Assembly (NCBI GenBank): GCA_958449275.1
Contig: CAUDHE010000023.1
Coordinates: forward strand, 1-28,212
Direction: 5' to 3'
Length of the DNA stretch: 28,212 nucleotides
From: an uncultured Alistipes sp.
Lineage (GTDB): Bacteria; Bacteroidota; Bacteroidia; Bacteroidales; Rikenellaceae
Under the pieces are notes generated by a model. It saw nothing but the letters and a program-made list of their open reading frames with translations. It was not told where the DNA came from and did no database searches. This document shows positions 7,280 through 15,886 of this stretch, piece after piece. How positions within the stretch are numbered: the first letter of the stretch is position 1; the number at the start of each line of letters is the position of its first letter. The position numbers were made by a program, and so were the translations under genes.

Positions 7280-8134
7280 ATGAAATATTTCGGCGCACAC
7301 GTAAGCGCTTCGGGCGGCGTGGAGAACGCTCCGCGCAACGCTCGCGGCATAGGGGCCTCGGCTTTCGCTCTTTTCACCAAAAATCAACGTCAGTGGGCGG
7401 CTGCACCGCTCGCCGCGGCGCAGATCGAGGCGTTTCGCGACGCATGCCGTGAGTGCGGATACTCTGCGGCGCAGATTCTGCCGCACGACAGCTATCTGAT
7501 AAACTTGGGGCATCCCGAAGCCGACGGACTCGCCAAATCGCGCGAATCGTTCTTCGGCGAGATGGCGCGCTGCGAGGCCCTCGGACTCGACCGTCTCAAT
7601 TTCCATCCGGGCAGCCACCTGAAAAAGATAAGCGAAGAGGAGAGCCTCCGCCGCGTGGCCGAGTCGATCAACATGGCTCTCGACCGTACCCACGGCGTTA
7701 CGGCCGTCATCGAGAATACGGCGGGACAAGGCTCCAATTTGGGACGGTCGTTCGACCATCTGGCCTACATCATAGAACGGGTGGACGACAAGTCGCGCGT
7801 GGGAGTCTGCATCGACACCTGCCACGCCTTCGCGGCGGGTTACGACCTCGCGACGGCCGAGGCATGCGACCGCACGTTCGACGAATTCGACCGCACGGTA
7901 GGATTCCGTTATCTGCGCGGCATGCACCTCAACGACGCCATGAAGCCGCTCGGCAGCCGCGTCGACCGTCATGCGCCCCTCGGTGACGGACACATCGGAT
8001 TGGAGGCGTTCTGTTACATAGCGCGCGACAGACGTTTCGACGGCATGCCGCTCATCCTCGAGACGCCCGACGAAGCCCGCTGGCCCGACGAAATAGCCAT
8101 GCTGAAGAGTTTCGCCGACGAGCAGAGGCAATAA
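7280..8134 (+). CDS. nfo: Endonuclease IV (AP endonuclease)
   Basis: A 284-residue protein of normal length for the family. It cleaves DNA 5' to abasic sites and removes 3' blocking groups in base-excision repair, using three zinc ions in a TIM barrel. The family blocks are present in order: GAHVSASGGVENAP at the start, NFHPG (metal ligand His), VIENTAGQG (Glu ligand), CIDTCHAFAAGYD (Asp and His ligands), HLNDAM and GSRVDRHAPLGDGHIG (Asp, His ligands), and ILETP (Glu ligand). The ATG at 7280 lies behind a Bacteroidota promoter box. The next gene, nth, is also a base-excision repair enzyme. Confidence 0.97.
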   Translation: MKYFGAHVSASGGVENAPRNARGIGASAFALFTKNQRQWAAAPLAAAQIEAFRDACRECGYSAAQILPHDSYLINLGHPEADGLAKSRESFFGEMARCEALGLDRLNFHPGSHLKKISEEESLRRVAESINMALDRTHGVTAVIENTAGQGSNLGRSFDHLAYIIERVDDKSRVGVCIDTCHAFAAGYDLATAEACDRTFDEFDRTVGFRYLRGMHLNDAMKPLGSRVDRHAPLGDGHIGLEAFCYIARDRRFDGMPLILETPDEARWPDEIAMLKSFADEQRQ

Positions 8135-8170
8135 ACCGCCCGAATGTGGCATAATGTCGCGGGAAAACGT

Positions 8171-8178
8171 TATATTTG
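8171..8178 (+). promoter_or_regulatory. Candidate -7 box of the nth promoter
   Basis: TATATTTG matches TAnnTTTG, 22 bp before the nth ATG and 36 bp after the nfo stop codon. nth may therefore have its own start of transcription in addition to read-through from nfo. Confidence 0.5.
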
Positions 8179-8200
8179 CGAATAAAACGTAAACCCGATC

Positions 8201-8854
8201 ATGACACTCAAGCAACGATACGACGGTGTAATAGGCTGGTTTTCTGCCAACATGCCCGCCGCGGACAGCGAACTGCATTACGACGATCCCTATCAGCTTC
8301 TGGTGGCGGTGATCCTCTCGGCCCAGTGCACCGACAAGCGCGTGAACATGACCACGCCCGCTTTGTTCGAGGCCTTTCCCACGCCGCAGGCCATGGCCGC
8401 GGCCACGGCCGACGAGATCTATCCCTACATACGCAGCATATCATATCCCAACAACAAGGCCCGCAATCTGGCCGGCATGGCGCGCATGCTGTGTGACGAG
8501 TTCGGCGGTGAGGTGCCGAGCGATCTCGCGGCGCTGCAACGCCTCCCGGGAGTGGGCCGCAAGACGGCCAACGTGGTGGGCGCGGTGATATGGAACAAGG
8601 AGGTGATGCCCGTCGACACACATGTATTCCGCGTCTCGGCGCGCATAGGTCTGACGCGGGGTGCGAAGACGCCGTTGCAGACGGAGCTGCAACTCGAGAA
8701 GAACATTCCGTCGCACCTGCTCCCCGTGGCGCACCACTGGCTCATTCTCCACGGCCGCTACGTGTGTACGGCCCGTGCGCCGAAATGTCCGACTTGCGGC
8801 ATAAAGGAGTGGTGCCGCGACTTTTCGGCCCGCGAAAAGGGAAAATCGGAATAA
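8201..8854 (+). CDS. nth: Endonuclease III (DNA glycosylase/AP lyase)
   Basis: A 217-residue protein that removes oxidised pyrimidines and cleaves the abasic site. The helix-hairpin-helix LPGVGRKTANVV includes the catalytic Lys121, and the catalytic Asp139 is in PVDTHVFRVS. A C-terminal iron-sulfur loop has Cys189, Cys196, Cys199 and Cys205 in the canonical C-x6-C-x2-C-x5-C spacing, so a [4Fe-4S] cluster is expected. It follows nfo, which processes the products of such lyases, so the two genes form a small repair neighbourhood. Confidence 0.97.
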   Translation: MTLKQRYDGVIGWFSANMPAADSELHYDDPYQLLVAVILSAQCTDKRVNMTTPALFEAFPTPQAMAAATADEIYPYIRSISYPNNKARNLAGMARMLCDEFGGEVPSDLAALQRLPGVGRKTANVVGAVIWNKEVMPVDTHVFRVSARIGLTRGAKTPLQTELQLEKNIPSHLLPVAHHWLILHGRYVCTARAPKCPTCGIKEWCRDFSAREKGKSE

Positions 8855-8860
8855 AACGGC

Positions 8861-8868
8861 TATCTTTG
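8861..8868 (+). promoter_or_regulatory. Candidate -7 box of the S41 lipoprotein gene
   Basis: TATCTTTG matches TAnnTTTG, starting 7 bp after the nth stop codon and 23 bp before the ATG at 8892. No clear -33 TTG is seen. Confidence 0.45.
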
Positions 8869-8891
8869 AGAACGGAAAAATATCTTCGACC

Positions 8892-10775
8892 ATGAAAAAC
8901 ATTATAAAACGATCTTTGAAGCGTCCGTTCGCCCGCATGGCCGAGACGGTCGCCGCGGCGCTGCTGATAGCGGCCGCGCCAATGCTCGGTGCCTGCTCGG
9001 ACGACAAGAAGGACGACATAGACAAAACCTATGTCGAGGGCGTTATTATCCCTGCCGACAACACCGTCGCCTGCACAGCCTCGGCGACCGACATAACCGT
9101 CACTTTCGAGACCGACGATGCCTATTCGCTGGAGGTGGACGATGCCGAGATGCTGAAGATAACCTCGCCGGGCATAGTCTCGCAGTCGGGCAAGCACACG
9201 GCCAAACTCCGTGTAGCGGCGAACGTCACGGGCGAACCGCGCACCGGCACGCTCTATATTACGGTGACGGGACACAACCGTACGGCGCTCTATCGGATCG
9301 AGCAGGCCGCGGGTGCCGACGACGAGGTGGTGGAGTGGATCGACAAACGGCTGGGCGAGGAGTATTACTGGCTCGACGAGTATCTGCAAAAGCGGTCGAC
9401 GTTCGATTTCTCGCTCGAATACGACAAGTTCCTTTCGACCTCGCTGCTCAGCCTCACCACCAACACCATGGACGGCGGTACGCAAATGACATCGTCGGGA
9501 CGACCCTCGCGCTATCTCTATTCGTACATAACCCGCGAAAAGGCCCTTTCGTCGTCGGCCGAGCATACGCGCGCCGCCACGGCCGAGCAGGGCTGGGGCA
9601 TCTCGCTCGCATCGATGGTGTGGACGCTCAACAGCGCAGGAACCCTCTACGGACTCGCGGTGGATCATGTCTACGCCGACTCGCCCGCAGCCAAGGCGGG
9701 ATTGCGCCGCGGCGATATCATATCGCAGATGAACGGCATGGACATCACGGGCAGCAACTACGTCGACATGTGGAACACCATAATGTACGACAAGGAGGCG
9801 TCGGCCGAGCTTACCAAGATAGACGTTTCGAGCGGCAAAAGCGCCACGGTGTCGCTCTCGCGCGGGTCGTTCTACAAGAACCCCGTGGCTTACGGCGCCA
9901 TACTCGATGTGCCCGAACATCTGATCGATGCGGGGCGTAAGATCGGTTACCTGGTCTACACTTCGTTCGACCGAGATTACGACGATGAGCTGACCGATGC
10001 CGTCGCAGCCCTGAAGGCGGAGGGTATGACCGATCTGATACTCGACCTGCGCAACAACGGCGGCGGTTCGGTGAGCTCGAGCATCAAGCTGTCGAGCATG
10101 ATCCTCGGCCGCGGTTATGCGGGCAAGGTCTACGCCGATCTGAAACGCAACACGGCCAACGTATACGGCGATACGCGCTGCCTGCTCGATTCCGACATAT
10201 CGGTCGATCTGGGACTGGACAAACTGTGGGTGATAACGTCGGACAACACCGCTTCGGCCAGCGAAATGGTGATAATGGGTCTGCGCGGCCTCGACGTTCC
10301 CGTGACGACCGTCGGCACGCGTACCGAGGGTAAGAACTGCGGAATGGATGTCATGGAGCGCACGATCGACGGATACAAATACACCTTCGCCCCCATCACC
10401 TTCATGATATTCAACGCCAAGGGCGATAACGACTATTCGGGCGGCATAGAGGCCGACGCCGACATGGAGCGATTCGCCGAGGAGGCAGCTGCCGAGGAGA
10501 TCAGGGATCTGGCGAGTCTCTATCCCATGCCTATGGCGCCGTGGGGCGACATGAATGGCGACATAGCCCTGCTGGAGACAGTGCTGCGTATAGGCGGCCG
10601 CACGCTGCTCGATCTGTCTGCCGGCGAGGAGGCGCAGGGACTGCTGCATGCCGCGCCCGTCACCCGCGGCGGAGAGCGTTTCACCGCGCGTCGTGCGTCG
10701 CTCGACCCGCTTCGCACCGTGTCGGGGGCGACGCTCACCGAGAACGAACGCCTGAAGATGGAGACGGCAGAGTAG
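8892..10775 (+). CDS. S41-family peptidase lipoprotein with BACON and PDZ domains
   Basis: A 627-residue lipoprotein. The lipobox MLGAC places the lipidated cysteine at residue 35; SDDKKDD follows, an acidic stretch of the kind seen in Bacteroidota surface lipoproteins. A BACON-like beta-domain covers about 45-140 (TFETDDAYSLEVDD to YRIEQAAG). A helical N-lobe starts near 145, a PDZ domain lies at about 250-310 (YADSPAAKAGLRRGDIISQM), and the S41 core contains LILDLRNNGGGSVSS, the catalytic serine in NTASASE (Ser455) and the lysine in RTEGKNCG (Lys481). It should cleave proteins or peptides at the envelope, probably outside the cytoplasm; substrates are unknown. It differs from the CtpA-type protease at 4284-5939 by the lipobox and BACON domain. 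Confidence 0.88.
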   Translation: MKNIIKRSLKRPFARMAETVAAALLIAAAPMLGACSDDKKDDIDKTYVEGVIIPADNTVACTASATDITVTFETDDAYSLEVDDAEMLKITSPGIVSQSGKHTAKLRVAANVTGEPRTGTLYITVTGHNRTALYRIEQAAGADDEVVEWIDKRLGEEYYWLDEYLQKRSTFDFSLEYDKFLSTSLLSLTTNTMDGGTQMTSSGRPSRYLYSYITREKALSSSAEHTRAATAEQGWGISLASMVWTLNSAGTLYGLAVDHVYADSPAAKAGLRRGDIISQMNGMDITGSNYVDMWNTIMYDKEASAELTKIDVSSGKSATVSLSRGSFYKNPVAYGAILDVPEHLIDAGRKIGYLVYTSFDRDYDDELTDAVAALKAEGMTDLILDLRNNGGGSVSSSIKLSSMILGRGYAGKVYADLKRNTANVYGDTRCLLDSDISVDLGLDKLWVITSDNTASASEMVIMGLRGLDVPVTTVGTRTEGKNCGMDVMERTIDGYKYTFAPITFMIFNAKGDNDYSGGIEADADMERFAEEAAAEEIRDLASLYPMPMAPWGDMNGDIALLETVLRIGGRTLLDLSAGEEAQGLLHAAPVTRGGERFTARRASLDPLRTVSGATLTENERLKMETAE

Positions 10776-10857
10776 ATCTTCGGCGACGAAGGGTGCGCTG
10801 CTCCCGCGCGGACGGGGCGATACGAACAGAGTATAAAACGTAAAAAACGATAAAAAC

Positions 10858-12255
10858 ATGTTTACAGCTGATATCTATGCGAAGCGTCGTGCCGAGCTTC
10901 GCCGCAGAGTAGGTCACGGACTGATCCTGCTTCCGGGCAATGTCGAGTCGCCCATGAATTATCCGAACAATGCCTATCATTTCCGTCAGGACTCCACGTT
11001 CCTCTACTTCTTCGGTCACAACGTGCCGATGCTGGCGGGTGTGATCGACGCCGATTCGGGCGAGGAGACCCTCTACGGCGACGATTTCACCGTAGACGAC
11101 ATAATCTGGATGGGTCCGCAGGCCACCGTCGCCGATCTGGCGGCTCGGGTGGGCATGGCGGACGCCAAACCTATGGCGGCTCTCGCGGCGGACGTGCGAC
11201 GCGCCATATCGCAGGGCCGCGCGGTACACTACCTGCCGCCCTATCGCGGCGAGACCAAGTTGCAACTGGCGGATATGCTCGGCATAGCGGCGGGCATGCT
11301 CCACGACCGCAAGTCGCTCGATCTGCTCTTCGCCGTGGCCGAAATGCGCGAGATCAAGGGCGCGGAGGAGATCTCCGCTTTGGAGGAGGCTTTCGACATA
11401 GGCTACCGCATGCACACCACAGCCATGCGCATGACCCGCGCGGGTCGCAGCGAACACGAGATCGCGGGCGCCGTCGACGGCGTGGCGATGTCGTACGGCA
11501 CGGGAGTATCGTTCTCGACCATACTGTCGCAGCACGGCGAAGTGCTGCACAATCACGACCACTCGGGCATTCTGGAGTCGGGGCGTCTGTTGCTGTGCGA
11601 CGCGGGCGGCGAACACCTCAACAACTATGTGTCGGACCACACGCGAACTTTCCCCGTAAACGGTCGATTCACGCAGAAACAAAAGGATATATATAACATA
11701 GTGCTGGCGGCGCACGATGCCGCTGAATCGGTCCTGCGTGCCGACATGATGTATTCGGACTACTCCGATGCCGCTTTCCGCACCATCATCGAGGGCCTGC
11801 GCGATCTGGGGTTGGTGCGCGGATCGGTCGACGACGCCTTGGCCGCAGGTGCGGGATTCCTGTTCATGCCCCACGGACTGGGCCACGGCATAGGTCTCGA
11901 CGTGCACGATTGCGAGAACATAGGCGAACGCAGCTTCGATTTCGGCGAGCTGGCCGAGCGTGCCAAGGCCTCGGCCTGCTGCATCACGCGTCAGTGGTGG
12001 CGTCTGCGCGAGGGCACTGTGCTCTCCGACGAGCCGGGTATATATTTCGTGCCCGCGCTGATCGACAAGTTCCGCGCCGAGGGCAAGTGCAAAGGCATAG
12101 TCGACTACGACAAACTGGAGGAGTATCGCGACTTCGGCGGCATACGTCTGGAGGACGACCTGATCGTCACCGCCGACGGCGCGCGCCGCGTGGGCGGCGA
12201 CCGTAAAATCCCCATCACCGTCGAGGAGGTGGAGGCAGTGGTCGGCCGCGAGTAG
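10858..12255 (+). CDS. pepP: Xaa-Pro aminopeptidase (M24B)
   Basis: A 465-residue cytoplasmic metallopeptidase that removes an N-terminal residue preceding proline. An aminopeptidase P N-terminal domain (about 1-150, with FRQDSTFLYFFG) is followed by the pita-bread fold. The five metal ligands can be placed: Asp248 (LCDAGGEH), Asp260 (SDHTRTF), a His near 342 (HGLGHGIGLDVHD), a Glu near 392 (SDEPGIYF) and a Glu near 432 (GIRLEDD). Two metal ions, usually manganese, are expected. It lies 82 bp after the S41 lipoprotein gene with no clear promoter between, and 20 bp before mqnB. Confidence 0.93.
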   Translation: MFTADIYAKRRAELRRRVGHGLILLPGNVESPMNYPNNAYHFRQDSTFLYFFGHNVPMLAGVIDADSGEETLYGDDFTVDDIIWMGPQATVADLAARVGMADAKPMAALAADVRRAISQGRAVHYLPPYRGETKLQLADMLGIAAGMLHDRKSLDLLFAVAEMREIKGAEEISALEEAFDIGYRMHTTAMRMTRAGRSEHEIAGAVDGVAMSYGTGVSFSTILSQHGEVLHNHDHSGILESGRLLLCDAGGEHLNNYVSDHTRTFPVNGRFTQKQKDIYNIVLAAHDAAESVLRADMMYSDYSDAAFRTIIEGLRDLGLVRGSVDDALAAGAGFLFMPHGLGHGIGLDVHDCENIGERSFDFGELAERAKASACCITRQWWRLREGTVLSDEPGIYFVPALIDKFRAEGKCKGIVDYDKLEEYRDFGGIRLEDDLIVTADGARRVGGDRKIPITVEEVEAVVGRE

Positions 12256-12275
12256 GGTTTCGTCATTCGGCAGCG

Positions 12276-12833
12276 ATGAGAGGCGGAACGGTATTCATGT
12301 TTCCCACGAGTGCGGAGGCCGAGGGTTTCCGCACTCTTCGTCCCGAGGCCGCGTGTTGCGTCATAGGGGTCGGCATGGCCGAAGCGGGTGCCCGTGCGGC
12401 GCATTGCTTGGCCTCGACGGGTTGTCGTCGAGCGGTGCTGTGCGGTATAGCGGGGGCGTGCGACGATCGTCTGAAGGTCGGCGAGGCGGTCGAGGTTGTC
12501 GCCGACGGCGTGGCGGGATTGCCTGCGGCATATGCCGTGACCTACCTCACGGAGCGGACGACGGAACTGCCCGCGGCGCGATCGCTTACGGTGAACCGTA
12601 CGGGCGATGCCGTACGGGATTATTCGGCTGCGGACGGCTGCGGGACCGATGCGCTGCCGCTCGTCGAACAGATGGAGGGTGCGGCGGCAGCTGCGGCATG
12701 CAGGGCTTTCGGTGCGGATTTTGTACATCTGCGGGCGATATCGAATCGCGTGGGCGACCCGCGCTCTGAGTGGCGTGTGACCGAGGCCGTGGAGGCTTTG
12801 GGACGCGCTGCGGCGAGATTGGCCGAGGAGTAG
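12276..12833 (+). CDS. mqnB: Futalosine hydrolase
   Basis: A 185-residue nucleoside phosphorylase-fold hydrolase that splits futalosine into hypoxanthine and dehypoxanthine futalosine in the alternative menaquinone route. Visible family features are the start TVFMFPTSAEAEGF, the glycine-rich VIGVGMAEAGARAA, VLCGIAGACDDRLKVGEAVEV, the substrate-pocket segment VEQMEGAAAAAACRAFG and the end block LRAISNRVGDP with catalytic-type Asp. The protein is slightly short for the family. The assignment is strengthened by mqnD at 15887. MTA/SAH nucleosidase is the main alternative, but the VGDP ending and the mqnD neighbour favour MqnB. Confidence 0.87.
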   Translation: MRGGTVFMFPTSAEAEGFRTLRPEAACCVIGVGMAEAGARAAHCLASTGCRRAVLCGIAGACDDRLKVGEAVEVVADGVAGLPAAYAVTYLTERTTELPAARSLTVNRTGDAVRDYSAADGCGTDALPLVEQMEGAAAAAACRAFGADFVHLRAISNRVGDPRSEWRVTEAVEALGRAAARLAEE

Positions 12834-12838
12834 GGAAC

Positions 12839-12854
12839 CGACTCTCCGGAGTCG
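12839..12854 (+). terminator. Small hairpin after mqnB
   Basis: CGACTC (12839-12844) pairs with GAGTCG (12849-12854) around loop TCCG, 6 bp after the mqnB stop. There is no T-run behind it, so it is more likely an RNA processing or stability hairpin than a full terminator. Confidence 0.3.
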
Positions 12855-12918
12855 TGCGAGCCGCAGTCTCGCTCCGCTGAGGCCATGTTCGATACCGATA
12901 CATAATATACGACCGCCT

Positions 12919-13128
12919 ATGAAAACTTCCTCCAAAATCGTCCTCTGGCTGCTGGCTGCGGTGGTGGCGATAACGCTTTTGCTCTACCTGCGCGACAACG
13001 TCAACTTTTGGATCTCGCGCATGGTTACCTACATAATAGTCCTTGCCGCCACATTCGCGGCGGGATGGTTGCTGGGGCGGAGCCTCCGCAACAGACGCAA
13101 GGGGCGCGACGACCGTCCGCAACGGTAG
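12919..13128 (+). CDS. Small membrane protein, two predicted helices
   Basis: A 69-residue protein with two hydrophobic segments (about 7-24 and 34-53) joined by a short polar stretch (LRDNVNFWISR), and a strongly basic tail (RSLRNRRKGRDDRPQR). Positive charge on both ends suggests a hairpin with both termini in the cytoplasm. I do not recognise a family. It sits between mqnB and the rhamnosidase gene. Composition is that of real coding sequence rather than a shadow. Confidence 0.6.
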   Translation: MKTSSKIVLWLLAAVVAITLLLYLRDNVNFWISRMVTYIIVLAATFAAGWLLGRSLRNRRKGRDDRPQR

Positions 13129-13172
13129 CGACGCCCTCGCACGATGACCGTTAAACCGTTAATCCAATACTT

Positions 13173-15884
13173 ATGAATCCGAAAAGAGTGTCGATCGCCG
13201 CGTTGCTTTACGTCGCGATCATGTCAGTATCGGCGCTTCCCGCTTTCGGGAGACGCAGTTCCGCCATCGTGCCCGCATGTCTCACGTGCGAATACGCCGC
13301 CGAGCCTTTGATCGATATACCCGCGCCACGTCTGTCGTGGATCGATCTCAACCCCTCGGGGCATCGCGGCGCGGCGCAGACAGCCTACCGCATTCGGGTG
13401 ACCGCTTCGTCCGACGGGTTCGACACACCGGTGTGGGACACGGGACGCGTGGAATCGGCCGAATCGGCGTTCATTGCCTACGAAGGCCCCGCTCTCGAAT
13501 CGCGCACCACTTATCGGTGGCAGGTGATGGTGTGGGACGAAGCGGGCCGCGCATCGGAGTGGAGCGAACCCGCCGTCTGGCATACGGGCATACTCTCGCC
13601 CGAGGAGTGGCGCGGAGAGTGGATAGGCGCGCCGTGGCAAGGCGAGGAGTCTTACGACGTAACGGGTATACGCGAGGTGGAGCCTGCTCCGCTGCTGCGC
13701 CGTGAGTTCACCGTGACCAAGCCCGTGCGCGAGGCTCGCTTCTACGGCACGGGGCTGGGCTGGTTCGAACTCTATGTCAACGGCGAGCGGGTCGGCGACG
13801 ACTGTCTGACGCCCAATCAGACCAATTACGACCGACGTCCCGGGCTCGCGACGCGCGGCATAGTGGTGACCGATCCTTTCGAGGAGTACACGGTGATGTA
13901 CGTAAGCTACGATCTGACGTCCATGCTTCGCCGAGGTGCCAACGCCGTGGGCGCCATATTGGGCAACGGATTCTACGACGTGGTGGAGTATTGGCCCGCG
14001 CTGGGTTACGGCACCCCGCGATTCATGGGGCAGATCGAGATCGAATACGAGGACGGCACCCGCGAGACGGTGGCGTCGGACGGTTCGTGGCGCGCCGAAC
14101 GCAGCGCCATAGTCAGCGATCAGGTATTTCTGGGCGAGCACTACGACGCGCGTCGCGAGCACGACGGCTGGGCCGAAGCGGGTTACGACGATTCGGCATG
14201 GCAACATGCGGCCGCAAAGCGCGCGCCGTGCGGCAAACTTATCGCACAGAACGGCCCCGCCGACCGCATCACCCGCCGCTACGATCCCGTGAAGATCGAA
14301 AAGACGGAGTCGGGCGCCATCCGCGTCGCATTCCCCGAGGAGGTGTCGGGCTGGGTGGCGCTGAAGAACATAGCGGCGGCCGAGGGGCAGCGCATAGACA
14401 TAAAGTACATATGCGAATCGCCCGTGGGAACCAATTCCTACACCGCCCGCGGCACGGGCGACGAGTCGTATCATGCCCGTTTCACGTGGTTCGTTTTTTC
14501 CGAGGTCGAGATCACGGGGCTCGACGAACTTAAGCCCGGGCAGGTGGAGGCGCATGCCGTCAACTCCGACGTGGCCGTATCGGGCGACTTCGTCACCTCC
14601 AACGAATTGATAAATAAAATAAACGCCATCTGGCGACGCAGCCAGCTCGACAACATGCACGGCGCCGTGGCCAGCGACTGTCCCCACCGCGAACGCTCGC
14701 CCTACACGGGCGACGGTCAGGTGGCTTGCGTCACGGTGATGCACAACTTCGCCGCGCAGACTTTCTACAACAAATGGTTGCGCGACATTCGCGGCGCGCA
14801 GACCTCGGGCGGTTACGTTCCCAATTCGGCACCTTGGCAGCCCGGGTGCGGCGGCGGTGTCGGCTGGGGCGCGGCGATGGAGATCATGCCGTGGGAGTTT
14901 TACCGCCATTACGGCGATCGGCGCGCGTTGGAGCAGAATTTCGACGCCATGTGCCGCCATGTGCGCTGGATGACCTCGTGGGTCGACGACGAGACGGGGA
15001 TCATGCTGTCGCACGACGTGCAGCAGTGGAAAAATCTCGGCGACTGGCTGCCGCCGCGCGAACTGCCCCGCACGGAGCTGGTGCACACTTTCTTCCTATG
15101 GCACTGCGCCGACATAGCCGCACGTACGGCCGAGATTTTGAATCGCGAAGAGGAGTCGGCCGAGTTCGCCTCGCTGCGCGACCGCACTGCCGAAGCGTTT
15201 CACCGCGCATTTTACGATCCCGCGACGGGATCCTACGGCAAGTACGGCAGCAATGTGCTGGCTTTGCGCATCGGCGTGCCCGAAGAGCATCGCGCCAACG
15301 CGGTGAAAGCTCTGCGCGACAACATAGCCGAGTGCGGCGACCATCTCGACACGGGAATCGTCGCCACGCGTTATCTGTTCGAGGTGCTGTGCGACAACGG
15401 TATGGCCGATCTGGCCTGCAAGATCATCAATCAGCGCGATTTCCCGAGTTTCGGATGGTGGATCGAGCAGGGTGCGACCGTCACCTGGGAGAATTGGAAC
15501 GGCGAGGCTTCGCGCAACCACCCCATGTTCGGCGGCGGACTGGGTTGGTTCTACCGCGATTTGGCGGGTCTGCGAGCCGACGAGGCAGGGTTCCGCACCT
15601 TCGATGTGCGCCCCGTGACGCCCGACGGACTCGATTGGGTCGACTACACGCACGATACGACCTACGGCCGCATAGGGATTCGCTGGGAATGCCGCAAGGA
15701 TCGTTTCGAACTGCGTTGCGAGGTGCCCGTGGGGACGACCGCGACGGTGTGGATCCCGTTCTCGGATGTCGCGCCCAAGGTGAAGCAGAGCTCTTGCGTG
15801 CGTAGCCGCGGCGTGCGCGACGGATATGCGCTCTACGAGGTCAGCGCGGGAAAATACGTATTCAAATCGCAATTGAAACAATAG
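13173..15884 (+). CDS. Alpha-L-rhamnosidase (GH78)
   Basis: A 903-residue secreted glycoside hydrolase that releases terminal alpha-L-rhamnose. A signal peptide covers about 1-26. An N-terminal FN3-like domain (PRLSWIDLNPSG, YRIRVTAS) is followed by beta-sandwich domains with FYGTGLGWFELYVNG and NAVGAILGNGFYD, typical of the family. The alpha/alpha-barrel contains the acid block SDCPHRERSPYTGDGQ (Asp502, Glu507) and the later GATVTWENWNG with a second carboxylate. A C-terminal beta-domain ends the protein. The length fits GH78 enzymes of gut Bacteroidota. No transport or regulator genes accompany it, so it is not part of an obvious polysaccharide utilisation locus. It stops 2 bp before mqnD, which suggests cotranscription. 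Confidence 0.93.
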   Translation: MNPKRVSIAALLYVAIMSVSALPAFGRRSSAIVPACLTCEYAAEPLIDIPAPRLSWIDLNPSGHRGAAQTAYRIRVTASSDGFDTPVWDTGRVESAESAFIAYEGPALESRTTYRWQVMVWDEAGRASEWSEPAVWHTGILSPEEWRGEWIGAPWQGEESYDVTGIREVEPAPLLRREFTVTKPVREARFYGTGLGWFELYVNGERVGDDCLTPNQTNYDRRPGLATRGIVVTDPFEEYTVMYVSYDLTSMLRRGANAVGAILGNGFYDVVEYWPALGYGTPRFMGQIEIEYEDGTRETVASDGSWRAERSAIVSDQVFLGEHYDARREHDGWAEAGYDDSAWQHAAAKRAPCGKLIAQNGPADRITRRYDPVKIEKTESGAIRVAFPEEVSGWVALKNIAAAEGQRIDIKYICESPVGTNSYTARGTGDESYHARFTWFVFSEVEITGLDELKPGQVEAHAVNSDVAVSGDFVTSNELINKINAIWRRSQLDNMHGAVASDCPHRERSPYTGDGQVACVTVMHNFAAQTFYNKWLRDIRGAQTSGGYVPNSAPWQPGCGGGVGWGAAMEIMPWEFYRHYGDRRALEQNFDAMCRHVRWMTSWVDDETGIMLSHDVQQWKNLGDWLPPRELPRTELVHTFFLWHCADIAARTAEILNREEESAEFASLRDRTAEAFHRAFYDPATGSYGKYGSNVLALRIGVPEEHRANAVKALRDNIAECGDHLDTGIVATRYLFEVLCDNGMADLACKIINQRDFPSFGWWIEQGATVTWENWNGEASRNHPMFGGGLGWFYRDLAGLRADEAGFRTFDVRPVTPDGLDWVDYTHDTTYGRIGIRWECRKDRFELRCEVPVGTTATVWIPFSDVAPKVKQSSCVRSRGVRDGYALYEVSAGKYVFKSQLKQ

Positions 15885-15886
15885 TC

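Noticed and set aside
8742..10859. A 705-codon minus-strand open frame opposite nth and the S41 lipoprotein gene
   Set aside because: Low-complexity Arg/His/Val composition and no motif; the opposite strand encodes clear proteins.
13224..15086. A 620-codon minus-strand open frame opposite the rhamnosidase
   Set aside because: Shadow frame of GC-rich coding sequence, no family features.
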